DNA of 64,000 bases from Streptomyces sp. NBRC 110035 (GCF_000829695.1 NZ_BBNN01000040.1:1-64000); one strand, 5' to 3'; shown: positions 51,590 through 60,449, counted from the first letter of the stretch. Numbers and translations: made by a program. Notes: a model not told the origin generated them from the letters alone.

Positions 51590-52039
51590 TCAGGCGGCAA
51601 GGCCGGTCTGGGACTGAGTCAGCTTCACGCGGGGACGGTAGTCGGCGTCGTCGGGGTCGCGGGCCAGCTCGTAGTAGAAGAGGGCCTGGGCGTCGTCGGC
51701 CGGCTGGGGCTCGGGGCGCTCGTAGGTGGTGTTGGCGGGCGGGGTGAGGGTGTAGCCCATCCGGTGGACCGTGTAGGAGAGGACGCCCGCGAGGTGGAAT
51801 TCGCGGCGCTCCCGGCGGAGGCGGCACATGGCGATGATGACGATGCCGCCGCCGCGAACCTGACCGGTCTTGGTGATGCGGACGCTGGTGGTGCGCAGCT
51901 CCATGATCTCGATGGTGCGCACGGTGGGCTCGGTCTCGCCGGGCTTGAGGTAGGTGATCGTGACGGCTTGGCGGCGGTCGAGGCTGCGGTAGAGGTCGGC
52001 GAGGGTCTTGGTCTGGGTCTGGCGGGCGGTGATGCGCAT
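51590..52039 (-). CDS. WYL-domain-like protein, 149 aa
   Basis: The middle part (AVTITYLKPGETEPTVRTIE, then GIVIIAMCRLRRERREFHLA) follows the WYL pattern: Sm-like beta barrel with ITY, RxIE, the arginine-rich strand and HLAGVL. WYL domains sense nucleic acids or nucleotides and regulate defence and DNA-damage genes in many bacteria and phages. There is no helix-turn-helix, so it would need a partner or act as an effector-binding subunit. It is driven by the promoter at 52073-52106. Confidence 0.68.
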   Translation of the reverse strand: MRITARQTQTKTLADLYRSLDRRQAVTITYLKPGETEPTVRTIEIMELRTTSVRITKTGQVRGGGIVIIAMCRLRRERREFHLAGVLSYTVHRMGYTLTPPANTTYERPEPQPADDAQALFYYELARDPDDADYRPRVKLTQSQTGLAA

Positions 52040-52072
52040 TGCGGTGTCCCCTCGCTGTGTGGTGATGACACC

Positions 52073-52106
52073 ACATTACCCATACTCCATTGCGCAAGCA
52101 AGGGGT
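52073..52106 (-). promoter_or_regulatory. minus-strand promoter with conserved spacer, copy 2
   Basis: On the minus strand TTGCTT (52096-52101) and TAATGT (52073-52078) stand 17 bases apart. The spacer GCGCAATGGAGTATGGG differs at only two of 17 positions from that of the promoter at 2085-2120. It drives the WYL-like gene starting at 52039. Confidence 0.55.
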
Positions 52107-52183
52107 TTGCGCGTACTGTGGTCCCCACCCCCCCCCCGCACGCCACAGCCATGGCGGGCGCAATGAGATATGGAGGACACTAG

Positions 52184-52789
52184 GTGGCTAACGCCCCCAC
52201 GCACCCGCCGAACCGGTCCAGGAACGGCGGGAGCCCGCCGAAAGGACCGCGCATGCCGCGCAGCCGACGCCTCGCCCCCGAGGTTGTCCGTGCCCGTCTG
52301 ACCGTCGCCTCGGATCGTCTCCGCCAGTCCGGGGACGAGGATTTGGCTGAGGCGATCGATGCGGTGACTGCCCCTCGCGGGTGGGAGCTGCTGAAGAAGC
52401 CGGTCAAGGAGACCGCCGCCGACCCGAACATGGCGTTGTGGATGAACAAGACCATCAAGGACGCCATCCTGGCCGCCTCCCGGGTGGCCGGCGACAGCCT
52501 TCCGGATGTGGTTGACCAGGGGTTCCGGGCGTTTATTGCCGGGGATTTCGTGCCGGCGAAGCCGTTGCGGTCGGCCCGCGGGTCGGCGACGCCGAAGGAC
52601 AACTTGAACGTGCGTCCGTCGAAGACTCTGCGGGACCAGGTGGAAGCCCTGTGCCCGGCGAAGTCGACCGAGTTGGGCTGGCAGGTGACGCCGGGGCTGG
52701 TGGCTGCGGCGTGGCTGTATGAGGAGTACGGCATCACGGATGACGACCAGCGTGGTGTGACGGCTCCGGCCATGCCCGACCAGGAGTAG
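52184..52789 (+). CDS. hypothetical protein upstream of the Sak4-like gene, 201 aa
   Basis: GTG behind GGAGGA. The N-terminal 25 residues are basic and flexible; the rest is helical with DAILAASRVAGDSLPDVVDQ and RPSKTLRDQVEALCPAKSTE, the second part reading like a ribbon-helix-helix/CopG-type unit. Place directly before a recombination ATPase suggests a DNA-binding partner. No family recognised. Confidence 0.65.
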   Translation: MANAPTHPPNRSRNGGSPPKGPRMPRSRRLAPEVVRARLTVASDRLRQSGDEDLAEAIDAVTAPRGWELLKKPVKETAADPNMALWMNKTIKDAILAASRVAGDSLPDVVDQGFRAFIAGDFVPAKPLRSARGSATPKDNLNVRPSKTLRDQVEALCPAKSTELGWQVTPGLVAAAWLYEEYGITDDDQRGVTAPAMPDQE

Positions 52790-52874
52790 CCCTATCTGGG
52801 GGTGAGGCCGGGTCTGGACGCCGACAACCGGCCGGCCTCGCCCCTATCTCGTACAACCTCTATAGGAGACCTCA

Positions 52875-53840
52875 ATGGCTCAGGCCATCCAGGCCGCCGC
52901 GAACGCGGGCGGTCCGACTTCTCACACCCGTTTTCAGTTCGCTCCGGCCACCAAGGAGCAGTCCAAGGCCCGCGTCGCCCTGGACGGGCCCAGCGGTTCG
53001 GGCAAGACCTACTCGGCGCTGACGATCGCCACGGCGCTCGGCTCTCGCATCGCTGTCATCGACACGGAGCGCGGTTCGGCCCGCAAGTACGCCAACGAGT
53101 TCGCCTTCGACGTCCTGGAGCTTGCGTACTTCTCCCCGGACGACCTGGTGGAGGCCCTGGCGGCTGCCGGGTCGGCCGGGTACGACGTCGTCATCGTCGA
53201 TTCCCTGTCGCACTTCTGGTCCGGTTCCGGCGGCATGCTGGAGCAGGTCGACCACGCCGCGAAGAAGGGCTTCGGCGGGAACAGCTTCGGCGGGTGGAAG
53301 GAAGCCCGGCCGATGGAGCGTCGCATGGTCGATGCGCTGGTCTCGTACCCGGGGCACGTCATCGTGACGATGCGTGCGAAGACGGACTACGTACTGGAGA
53401 CCAATGACCGTGGCCGGCAGGTGCCGCGGAAGGTTGGCATGAAGCCGGAGCAGCGTGAAGGGCTGGAGTACGAGTTCGACATCGTCGGCTCGATGGACTG
53501 GGAGAACACTCTCGTGGTCACCAAGTCCCGGGCACGGACGTTGACGGGTGCGGTGGTGCGGCAGCCGGGTATCGAGTTCGGTCAGCAGATCAAGGCGTGG
53601 CTGGAGGACGGTACGGCGGTGCAGCCGGTGCAGGACCTGATCACGGAGGCGAACCGGGAGAACGCCACGTTCGAGGACCTGGGTGCACTGATGCGGAAGG
53701 TTCGGGCGCGCCGGCTGGAGGGTGCGCCGATGCTGACGCCGGAGGGTTCTGCGACGACGCTGGGTGCCCATATCCAGGAGCGCGGCAAGCAGATGCGGAA
53801 GGCCGCGCAGGGCGGCGACACGGAGAGGGGAGCCGCCTGA
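52875..53840 (+). CDS. RecA-like ATPase, Sak4-type recombination protein
   Basis: 321 residues behind AGGAG. Walker A GPSGSGKT at 38-45 and Walker B DVVIVDS at 104-110, with VIDTERGSA after the first strand, fit the AAA_24/Sak4 group of phage RecA-fold ATPases that act with single-strand annealing or single-strand-binding proteins in phage recombination and resistance to AbiK-type defence. The C-terminus is a helical extension. Its stop overlaps the methyltransferase start (TGATG). Confidence 0.8.
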   Translation: MAQAIQAAANAGGPTSHTRFQFAPATKEQSKARVALDGPSGSGKTYSALTIATALGSRIAVIDTERGSARKYANEFAFDVLELAYFSPDDLVEALAAAGSAGYDVVIVDSLSHFWSGSGGMLEQVDHAAKKGFGGNSFGGWKEARPMERRMVDALVSYPGHVIVTMRAKTDYVLETNDRGRQVPRKVGMKPEQREGLEYEFDIVGSMDWENTLVVTKSRARTLTGAVVRQPGIEFGQQIKAWLEDGTAVQPVQDLITEANRENATFEDLGALMRKVRARRLEGAPMLTPEGSATTLGAHIQERGKQMRKAAQGGDTERGAA

Positions 53841-55546
53841 TGGGGTACCGCAACGACAACGACGCGTTGTCTGTTATGGATTGGTTCTGCGGGGCAGGAG
53901 GGTCCTCCCAGGGCGTTCACTCCGTGCCCGGCGTCCGCGTGGAGCGGGCCGCGAACCATTGGAAGCTCGCCATTGAGTCGCACGCCGCGAACTTCCCCAC
54001 CACCAGCCACTACCAGGGCGACATCCGTAAGGCCCCGGTGTGGGACTGGCCGGTGACCGATATCTTCTGGGCCAGCCCAGAATGTACTAACTGGAGCGTC
54101 GCCAAGGGTAAGAAGCGGGACTTCGCCGACGCCATGCAGGGCAGCCTCCTCGATCTCCTCGCCTCGACCGACGAGGACGACGAGCCGTCTGCCGAGGAGG
54201 AGTCCCGGGCGCTGATGGAGGAGGTGCCGCTGTACCTACGCGGTGTGCAGGAGCGGGGCGGCTTGGTGAAGGCCGGCATCGTCGAGAACGTCACCGACGT
54301 CCGCGCCTGGGACCAGTGGGACCGGTGGATCGGGGAGATCCACAAGCTGGGCTACCGCACGCGGATCATCGCCCTGAACTCGATGCATGCGAACCCTCGG
54401 TCGGTGCACGCGGCGCCGCAGTCCCGGGACCGGCTGTACGTCGGCTACTGGCACGAGAGCCTGGGCCGCACGCCGGACTGGGACAAGTGGCTGAGGCCGC
54501 GCGCCTGGTGCTCCGGCTGCGACGCGTTCGTGCAGGCGATGCAGGTGTTCAAGGACCCGAAGCGGGACATGGGCCGCTACCGCAGCCAGTACGTGTACCG
54601 GTGTCCGAACACCCGCTGCCGCAACCAGGTCGTTGAGCCGGAGGCCCTGCCCGCCGCCGCGGCGATCGACTGGTCGATTCCCGGGCAGCGGATCGGTGAC
54701 CGGGCCAAGCCGCTCGCCGACAAGACCCTCGCGCGCATCGAGGCCGGACTGAAGAAGTTCGCTCGCCCCGTGCCGATGATGGTCCCGGCCGGCGGCACCT
54801 GGCGGGACGCCGCGGTCTCCGTCGGCGAGCCGATGCCCGCGCGTACCACCCGCGAGAACGACGCGCTGATGGTGCCGCCGCTGATGGTCCCCGTCGAGGG
54901 CCGCGTGGGTAAGAGTGCGGCGTCCGCGCACGGCCCACTGCGGGCGATGACGACCCGCAACGAAACCGGGCTGGCTTGGCTGCCGTTCATTGCCGAGTTG
55001 CGGGGCGGCGGCTCCGTTGCCCGGACCGTGGCGGAGTCCCTCGCCACTGTGACCGCGTCCGGGAACCACCACGGGCTGGTCACGCCGCCGATGCCCGCCA
55101 TGGTGATGCGGAACAACGGCTCCAAGGGCGACGGCGGCGAGCACTGCACCTCGCCGGTCGAGCCGTTCCGGACGATGACGACGGCCGGACACCAGTCGCT
55201 GCTCACGTGGGAGCACATGCTCGTCCCGTACTACGGCAATGGTGCCCCGCGGTCGGTGAATGAGCCGATCGGTGCGCTGACAACCCGGGACCGGTACGCC
55301 CTGGTGCGCGGTGAGGTCGACATCGACGACGTGATGTTCCGGATGCTCGAGCCGCACGAGATCGGCCGCGCGATGAGCTTCGCCGACGAGTACGTGGTCC
55401 TCGGGAACAAGCGGGAGAAGGTCCGCCAGTACGGCAATGCCGTTACCCCGAACGCTGCCGAGGTTCTGGTGTGCGCGCTGGTGGAGGCCGTCACCGGCGA
55501 GGACATCGACCGGTACGCAGAGCCGGAGTTCGCGGCCGCCGCCTGA
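53840..55546 (+). CDS. C5-cytosine DNA methyltransferase with SPEC active site
   Basis: 568 residues. Motif I DWFCGAGGSS at 14-23 binds S-adenosylmethionine; the catalytic cysteine C82 is in SPECTNWS instead of the usual PCQ; motif VI is ENV at 149-151; the C-terminal motif X reads QYGNAVTPN. The target-recognition region is unusually long and has a four-cysteine site (CSGCD and CPNTRC). The SPEC variant is known from phage enzymes; it may methylate cytosine or prepare it for further modification. No restriction partner lies nearby. Confidence 0.88.
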   Translation: MGYRNDNDALSVMDWFCGAGGSSQGVHSVPGVRVERAANHWKLAIESHAANFPTTSHYQGDIRKAPVWDWPVTDIFWASPECTNWSVAKGKKRDFADAMQGSLLDLLASTDEDDEPSAEEESRALMEEVPLYLRGVQERGGLVKAGIVENVTDVRAWDQWDRWIGEIHKLGYRTRIIALNSMHANPRSVHAAPQSRDRLYVGYWHESLGRTPDWDKWLRPRAWCSGCDAFVQAMQVFKDPKRDMGRYRSQYVYRCPNTRCRNQVVEPEALPAAAAIDWSIPGQRIGDRAKPLADKTLARIEAGLKKFARPVPMMVPAGGTWRDAAVSVGEPMPARTTRENDALMVPPLMVPVEGRVGKSAASAHGPLRAMTTRNETGLAWLPFIAELRGGGSVARTVAESLATVTASGNHHGLVTPPMPAMVMRNNGSKGDGGEHCTSPVEPFRTMTTAGHQSLLTWEHMLVPYYGNGAPRSVNEPIGALTTRDRYALVRGEVDIDDVMFRMLEPHEIGRAMSFADEYVVLGNKREKVRQYGNAVTPNAAEVLVCALVEAVTGEDIDRYAEPEFAAAA

Positions 55547-55654
55547 TTCATCTGCGCCATCTGCGGCCCGCCTTCGTGCGGGCCGCTCCTTTCAGCCCAC
55601 CCCGCGGGGCTACCCACCACACCCATACCGGCCTACGCCGATCGGAGTTCCGTC

Positions 55655-55891
55655 ATGTCTTCATCCGCCTTCTGGTTGCTCGCGCTCCTGGTCGTCTCTG
55701 TGCTCGGTACGCGTCTGGCTCTCCGGGGAGAGCGGCGGCGTCCGTCGTCGTATTCGCGCCGGCCGGATGTGCTGGCCCGGTGGCGGGCCCAGTCGACCGA
55801 GGCGCAGGCCGCGCACGACAACGCGGTCCTGGACGCGGCGGAGGCTGCGGAGAACGTGGTCGCGCGGGTGCATTCGCTGTACCGGCCCTGA
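55655..55891 (+). CDS. small membrane protein, 78 aa
   Basis: ATG behind GGAG. One N-terminal membrane segment (AFWLLALLVVSVLGTRLAL) is followed by a basic linker and a charged helix with RWRAQSTEAQAAHDNAVLDA. It and the next gene have the same layout and may be partners. Function unknown. Confidence 0.6.
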   Translation: MSSSAFWLLALLVVSVLGTRLALRGERRRPSSYSRRPDVLARWRAQSTEAQAAHDNAVLDAAEAAENVVARVHSLYRP

Positions 55892-55944
55892 CCCGGGCCG
55901 GCCTGTCCAACCCGTCTGGCACACCATCAAGGGAGGTGAGCGCA

Positions 55945-56214
55945 GTGCCAGCATCTCGCATACCTGTTGTGGCCGCGTTCGCCGCCCTGGCCGGGGCGGC
56001 GTGCGGGGCCCGGCACTTCTACCAACTGCGGCGTGCTCTGGATGCGGAGCGCGCCGCGCGTCGTCTCACGGACGGTCTGCACCAGCAGGACCTCGAGGCG
56101 TTCACGATGCGGCTGCATCGCAGCGTGCAGGCGCAGCACGCCTTGCGTCAGGCCGACCTGGTTCTGGATTCGGCTCTTGCTACTCATCACGACCCGGAAG
56201 GGGGTTCCTCGTGA
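55945..56214 (+). CDS. small membrane protein, 89 aa
   Basis: GTG behind GGGAGG. N-terminal membrane segment (IPVVAAFAALAGAACGA) and a long charged helix (LDAERAARRLTDGLHQQDLE). It overlaps the WhiB gene start by four bases. Layout is like the previous protein; function unknown. Confidence 0.6.
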   Translation: MPASRIPVVAAFAALAGAACGARHFYQLRRALDAERAARRLTDGLHQQDLEAFTMRLHRSVQAQHALRQADLVLDSALATHHDPEGGSS

Positions 56215-57038
56215 CCCAGCCTGTTCGTCTGGATTCAGCTACTGCTCTCCGAGCGCTTGCGGACCATCCGCGCTACCGGTATCGGGGCTGCGCCCCCGAC
56301 GTCGACAACCCGCGGATGGCGGCAGGTGACATCTCGGTGCCGGTGGATTCGTGGCAGGCCCCGGACCTGGATGGTGGGGAAGGCCTCGAGGCGCGGCAGG
56401 CGCGGGAGGCGGCCGCGGTGGAAGTGTGCGTGGGCTGTCCGGTGATGGTGCAGTGCCTGGCTTACGGGTCGTCGCTGACGCCGAAGGGGGAGTTGGCGGA
56501 GGAGCACGCGATCCTGGGTGGTCTGACCTCGTTGGAGCGGCACCGGGCGTTCGTGGAGTACAAGCGGGTACGGGAGACGGTGGCCCGGCCGGAGCCGGCT
56601 CCGGTGTCCCAGCTCCGCACCCGGCAGAAGCTTGCCGTCCTCAAGGCGCTGGCCCGGTTCGAGGAGCCCGAGGACGTTGCCACGGCGGCCGGGATGGACC
56701 TGCGGACGGCGAAGTGGCAGATCGCCCGCCTGACCACCCAGTTGGGTCTGGACAAGTCCGCGGGCCGTGCCGAGCTGCTGGCGGCCGCGGTGGAGCGGGG
56801 TCTCCTCGAGCCGGCGGACCTGCCCGACGTCCAGCCCGCCCCGGTCCCGGCTGCTGTCCCTGCTGCGGGTTGTGCCCGTGCGGTCCAGTCCCGTCGCCGC
56901 GGTCGCCGGGTGACGGTGGCGCCCGGCCAGCTCGCCTTCTTCGACTTCCCGGACGCTCCTGTCCCTGCCGCTCGGTCTTCCCGGGCGGCGTCTGTCACCA
57001 CCCTGTTCCCGAACGCGCCTTTGGAGGCCGCAGCATGA
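56211..57038 (+). CDS. WhiB-family regulator with C-terminal helix-turn-helix extension
   Basis: 275 residues from GTG. Four cysteines for a [4Fe-4S] cluster: C27, C73, C76 and C82 (RGCAPD and CVGCPVMVQC); the WhiB turn is ILGGLTSLER at about 101-110. Unlike usual WhiB proteins of 80-130 residues, it goes on with RTRQKLAVLKALARFEEPED and DLRTAKWQIARLTTQLGL, a LuxR-like helix-turn-helix, and then a Pro/Ala-rich tail. WhiB proteins bind the principal sigma factor, and phage versions can redirect or repress host WhiB genes. The fused DNA-binding unit would let it choose promoters itself. Confidence 0.82.
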   Translation: MTQPVRLDSATALRALADHPRYRYRGCAPDVDNPRMAAGDISVPVDSWQAPDLDGGEGLEARQAREAAAVEVCVGCPVMVQCLAYGSSLTPKGELAEEHAILGGLTSLERHRAFVEYKRVRETVARPEPAPVSQLRTRQKLAVLKALARFEEPEDVATAAGMDLRTAKWQIARLTTQLGLDKSAGRAELLAAAVERGLLEPADLPDVQPAPVPAAVPAAGCARAVQSRRRGRRVTVAPGQLAFFDFPDAPVPAARSSRAASVTTLFPNAPLEAAA

Positions 57039-57475
57039 CCACTCACCCCACCACCACTCCCGCCTCCTCCGACGACGCGCAGGGCGGCGTTCTCGAGGAC
57101 GCGGCGTTCGAGACGATGCGGACGGACGCTGTGCTGACGGGTCGGGCGATGTCGTCGGGCGAGTTCCTGGCGGGGCTGATCGCGAACGGTGAGCTGGCGA
57201 CGGTGGGCCGGCCGGAGAAGCTGGCCGTCGACCTGTGGCCGGATGTGGATCCGGTGGTGGTGCAGCAGATCTGGGATCGGGCGTTGGCGGTGGGTCTGCA
57301 TGCGGGTCGCCGGTCGGTGAGGCCGCGGTTGTACCGGGATGAGATGGATCGGGTGGCGGGCCAGTTGTCGGAGGCCGGGTTTCACGCGATGGCGGGGACG
57401 ACCGCGCGGTCGCGGCGTCTGGTGGCGCCGGAGGTGCCGCATCCGGCGGACGGGGAGGGTGCGGGCGGGCACTGA
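57035..57475 (+). CDS. hypothetical protein, 146 aa
   Basis: ATG overlaps the WhiB stop; GGAGG is upstream. The middle part (ATVGRPEKLAVDLWPDVDPV, QQIWDRALAVGLHAGRR) is helical. The C-terminus is low complexity. Coupled to the WhiB gene, so it may be its partner. No family recognised. Confidence 0.6.
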   Translation: MTTHPTTTPASSDDAQGGVLEDAAFETMRTDAVLTGRAMSSGEFLAGLIANGELATVGRPEKLAVDLWPDVDPVVVQQIWDRALAVGLHAGRRSVRPRLYRDEMDRVAGQLSEAGFHAMAGTTARSRRLVAPEVPHPADGEGAGGH

Positions 57476-57612
57476 CTGCCTGTCGGGGTGTGACCAGTAG
57501 TACCAACGACACGAGGGGAAGGAAGGTGGGACAGGTGGTGGGGTCAAACGGTAGGCTGGTGCCTGCGCCAGACGTCCAGTCAGTTGCGAGGCCGGACGGA
57601 AAGCGTGCAGGA

Positions 57613-57831
57613 ATGTCAGAAGCCCCCGCTGCCACGTTGGTGGCGGTCCCGGTTTGCGAAGCCGGAACGCGAGGGCTGTCGACACTCACCGCGCTAACGA
57701 ATGAAGGTGCCGACGTGGCAAAGAGTACCCGGACATCCGGACGATCAGACAGTGCAACCTCAGCCACCGCCGTGAAGATCACACCGGCGATGCATGCGGG
57801 TCCTGTCACCACTACCCCCTCAGTCGCATGA
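57613..57831 (+). CDS. doubtful small Ser/Thr/Ala-rich protein
   Basis: ATG-initiated frame of 72 residues (MSEAPAATLVAVPVC), low in third-position GC compared with its neighbours and without a proper ribosome site. A -10-like TAGGCT lies at about 57552. It overlaps the next start by four bases, the only argument in favour. Confidence 0.3.
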   Translation: MSEAPAATLVAVPVCEAGTRGLSTLTALTNEGADVAKSTRTSGRSDSATSATAVKITPAMHAGPVTTTPSVA

Positions 57832-58385
57832 CCGCCCGGGGCGAGATGTCCGACGAGGACATCCGTCTGGCTCAGATCCGCGCCGTCCGCGAACTCATCG
57901 CCGGACGCGCCGACGACGCCACTGTCTGCGTCGCCGAACTCCATCAGGCACTGGATAACCCGATCGGCGAGTTCATGGTCGACATGGCGGCGCCCGGCCC
58001 GAGGGACCTCCTCGCCTGGCTGGACCGCGCCATCAGCAAGGCGGAAGCAGACGCCGACCGTTGGCACGACGTTGAGTGCGAGTCGCACGGGACCGGCTTG
58101 ATTGACGCAATCGTCCTGCGAGACGCAACGCTCTGCGACTGTGCTGGCCCGGCCGCTGTACGGCGCCGCTGCGCCGCCGACCGGAAGCTGCTGGAACTCC
58201 ACAAGGCCGTTCCCGACCATGGCCGGTACAGCGAAGCCCAGTGCCCGGCCGACTGCGACGGCGAGCACAGTGCACCCCCGGTGTGCGCTTCCTGCCGAAC
58301 CTACGCAGGTGATCCCGTGGCGTTCCCCTGCCCCACGGTCCGTGTGGTGGCGGAGGGCTACGGCTGGACGGAGGGCGAGCGATGA
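57828..58385 (+). CDS. DUF6221-family protein, 185 aa
   Basis: The C-terminal half shows the DUF6221 pattern: CDCAGPAAVRRRCAADRKLL for the usual hDPArVLreveaKR segment, then APPVCASCRTYAG and FPCPTVRVVAEGYGW. The first half is helical and acidic. DUF6221 proteins are very common in Streptomyces chromosomes and phages, with unknown function. The cysteines suggest a metal site. Confidence 0.78.
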   Translation: MTARGEMSDEDIRLAQIRAVRELIAGRADDATVCVAELHQALDNPIGEFMVDMAAPGPRDLLAWLDRAISKAEADADRWHDVECESHGTGLIDAIVLRDATLCDCAGPAAVRRRCAADRKLLELHKAVPDHGRYSEAQCPADCDGEHSAPPVCASCRTYAGDPVAFPCPTVRVVAEGYGWTEGER

Positions 58386-58612
58386 GCGTTCATCGTCTGT
58401 GCCCGCGCTGCAACAAGGTCGTCCGGGTGCGTGTCCGTGACGGCGCCTATGGCGTTCACCGCAAGGGCGCGTACTACAACTGCACGGCCTCCGGCCTCAC
58501 CCCTGAAGAGGTCCGCCAGGGCATGACCGCCCTGGGCAAGCGGACCGCCGAATACCTCGCCACCAAGGCGCAGGAGCAGACCCCACCCACTGAGGGGGAT
58601 CAGATGACGTAG
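58382..58612 (+). CDS. small zinc-ribbon protein, 76 aa
   Basis: ATG overlaps the previous stop. CPRC near the N-terminus and a lone C in NCTASGLTPEEV; the rest is a charged helix. Probably nucleic acid binding. Downstream, 58613-58829 holds no gene that I can see. Confidence 0.6.
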   Translation: MSVHRLCPRCNKVVRVRVRDGAYGVHRKGAYYNCTASGLTPEEVRQGMTALGKRTAEYLATKAQEQTPPTEGDQMT

Positions 58613-58829
58613 CCGCTATGGGGCGGGAGATTCCTCGACCGCCCCGGCCGCTTCCCCCGGTCTGGTGCGCCAACACCATCCGGGCCCTGCGGCCCTCGTG
58701 CCACTGATCGGACGCCAATCCGATCTAAGGCCCGCCGGGCGCCAACCCGAGCGAGCAACTTCCAGGTTCTAGCCGAACCACTTTCACCACCAGGCGGGCT
58801 TTTACGTCCCGCAGGACGGCAGGTACATA

Positions 58830-60104
58830 GTGCCTCAGCGCACCCCCTCTTGTCAGCTCGACCACCCCGCGACGGGCGATTCACGGCTTATCTGCCCCCC
58901 TTCAGGCGGCACCCAGTGCCCCGAACGGCGTCTCGCCGTGCCCCTCGCACGCGGCACCGCCCAGGAGATCGCCCACACCGCATCCCGCCGCAGCGGACCC
59001 CGAAAGTGGCTCCGCGCTGTCCAGTGGCTCATCGGCGCCGGCCTCCACCCCAAGGCGAACGCCACCACCCTCCGCGTCGCCGAGGACCTCGCCGCCCGCA
59101 TGGACTACGACACCGGGCACGCCCGCTACTGCCTCGACGAGACCGCCGCACGACTCGGCGTCTCCCGGGCCACCGTCAAGCGGCACGTCGGCTACCTCCG
59201 AGAGCTCGGCGCCCTCGCCTGGGTTCAGCACGGCACCCGCACCAACGTCCGCCGACTGATGGGGCTCAAGGGCTACGCCGCCACCGCCACCGTGTACGCC
59301 GCGGTCATCCCCTCAGTGTTCGACCACGCCATGGGCCACCGCATCATCGGCACCGGCTACACGGCGCGCGTCATCATTGACCAGCGCGGCCAGGCTCAGA
59401 AGCCTGTGGATACTGCTGGTAACTCGCCTGTGGATAACTCCGCTCTCGGGGGCCTTGAGCCCCCTTCCCTCACCTTGGTTAAGGAAGAGAGTCAAGTTCA
59501 GGTAGTGGGTGGTAGTAACTACACCTCGCAGGCTCGGCCGCCCAAGAGCCGGATCCCCCACCAGAACAGCAGCATCAACGGTCGCCGCCGCACCGCCGCC
59601 GACGTTCAGAAGGCAAACCAGACCGTTCGCCTGGTGCGCGCCCTCGTCAACTGGACCCAGACCGTGCCCCTGCGGCGCCTGGAGTACGTCCTCCGCCCGT
59701 GGACCGACCGCGGCTGGGACGCCCTCCGTATCGCCGACGAACTCCACGGCCTGTGCTCCGGCATGCGTTGGAAGCCCAAGCGCCCGGACGCGTTCATCCG
59801 CGCCCAGATCGCTAAGGACACCGCGCACGAGGAGATGTTGGCGCAGGCCGTCGCGTGGGAGGACTCCACCGCCTACCGGCAGATGACCGCCCTGCGTGCC
59901 CTCCTCGCCCCCGCCGCCACGGAACCCGAGCCGGAGCCGGAGCGCACCGACGAAGACCGCCTCCGCGCCCGCATGGACTGGAACAACTGGCCCGAGGTCC
60001 TCGACCACTACGAGGAAGACGACCTCGACGCCATCGACCTGTACGGCAAGCGCCTCGTCGACTTCGCCATCGAGCAGGGCGCCCGCACCCGCGCCTACCT
60101 CTGA
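58830..60104 (+). CDS. replication-initiator-type winged-helix protein
   Basis: 424 residues from a GTG with TACATA directly before it. Residues 60-145 include RAVQWLIGAGLHPKANATTL and a helix-turn-helix CLDETAARLGVSRATVKRHV at 101-120, a pattern of plasmid/phage replication proteins in Streptomyces. A linker at 185-250 is coded by DNA with two DnaA boxes and a hairpin. The C-terminal part has VRLVRALVNWTQTVPLRRLE and an acidic end. With the DciA-like gene downstream, a role in origin opening and helicase loading is likely; no nicking-type motif is present. Confidence 0.75.
   Translation: MPQRTPSCQLDHPATGDSRLICPPSGGTQCPERRLAVPLARGTAQEIAHTASRRSGPRKWLRAVQWLIGAGLHPKANATTLRVAEDLAARMDYDTGHARYCLDETAARLGVSRATVKRHVGYLRELGALAWVQHGTRTNVRRLMGLKGYAATATVYAAVIPSVFDHAMGHRIIGTGYTARVIIDQRGQAQKPVDTAGNSPVDNSALGGLEPPSLTLVKEESQVQVVGGSNYTSQARPPKSRIPHQNSSINGRRRTAADVQKANQTVRLVRALVNWTQTVPLRRLEYVLRPWTDRGWDALRIADELHGLCSGMRWKPKRPDAFIRAQIAKDTAHEEMLAQAVAWEDSTAYRQMTALRALLAPAATEPEPEPERTDEDRLRARMDWNNWPEVLDHYEEDDLDAIDLYGKRLVDFAIEQGARTRAYL
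59405..59464. promoter_or_regulatory. candidate replication origin: two DnaA boxes and a hairpin
   Basis: TGTGGATAA at 59429-59437 (complement TTATCCACA, the consensus DnaA box) and TGTGGATAC at 59405-59413 lie 24 bases apart; a GGGGGC-CTTGA-GCCCCC hairpin follows at 59448-59464, and then a purine-rich AT-richer tract. All are inside the replication protein gene, as in several Streptomyces plasmids. Confidence 0.5.
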
Positions 60105-60116
60105 TCGGAGACCGCC

Positions 60117-60449
60117 ATGCCCAACACTCCTGAGACCGTGGACTTCCTGACGGTGCCCCTCGCCGACGGCGGCACCTGGACCCGCCTGGACCGGCTCACC
60201 GACGGCCGCATCATGTGCTGCATCTGCTTCGAGTTCTGCACTCGCGACCAGCTGAACCAGGTCGACGGCGGCGTGGAAGACGTCTGCAAGCCCTGCGTCC
60301 GCAAGGAGGCAGCCGTCGCTGAACTCCCCAGCAGCGCCTGCCGCATAACCCTCGACCCCGGATGGGGTGGTGCCATCCAGGTTTGCACCCGCGTCAAGGG
60401 CCACGACGGCTACCACCGCGACGACCGGACGGCCGGAGGTGCCCAGTGA
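60117..60449 (+). CDS. cysteine-rich zinc protein, 110 aa
   Basis: ATG behind CGGAG. It contains MCCICFEFCT and VCKPCVRKE, together a zinc site, then a part with PSSACRITLDPG and VCTRVKGHDGYH, the last being a pattern of small Streptomyces proteins. The next GTG overlaps its end. Function unknown. Confidence 0.68.
   Translation: MPNTPETVDFLTVPLADGGTWTRLDRLTDGRIMCCICFEFCTRDQLNQVDGGVEDVCKPCVRKEAAVAELPSSACRITLDPGWGGAIQVCTRVKGHDGYHRDDRTAGGAQ

Noticed and set aside
58613..58829. Possible tRNA-like sequence (GGTTCTAGCC) before the replication gene
   Set aside because: No cloverleaf could be formed and no anticodon arm of the right spacing was found.
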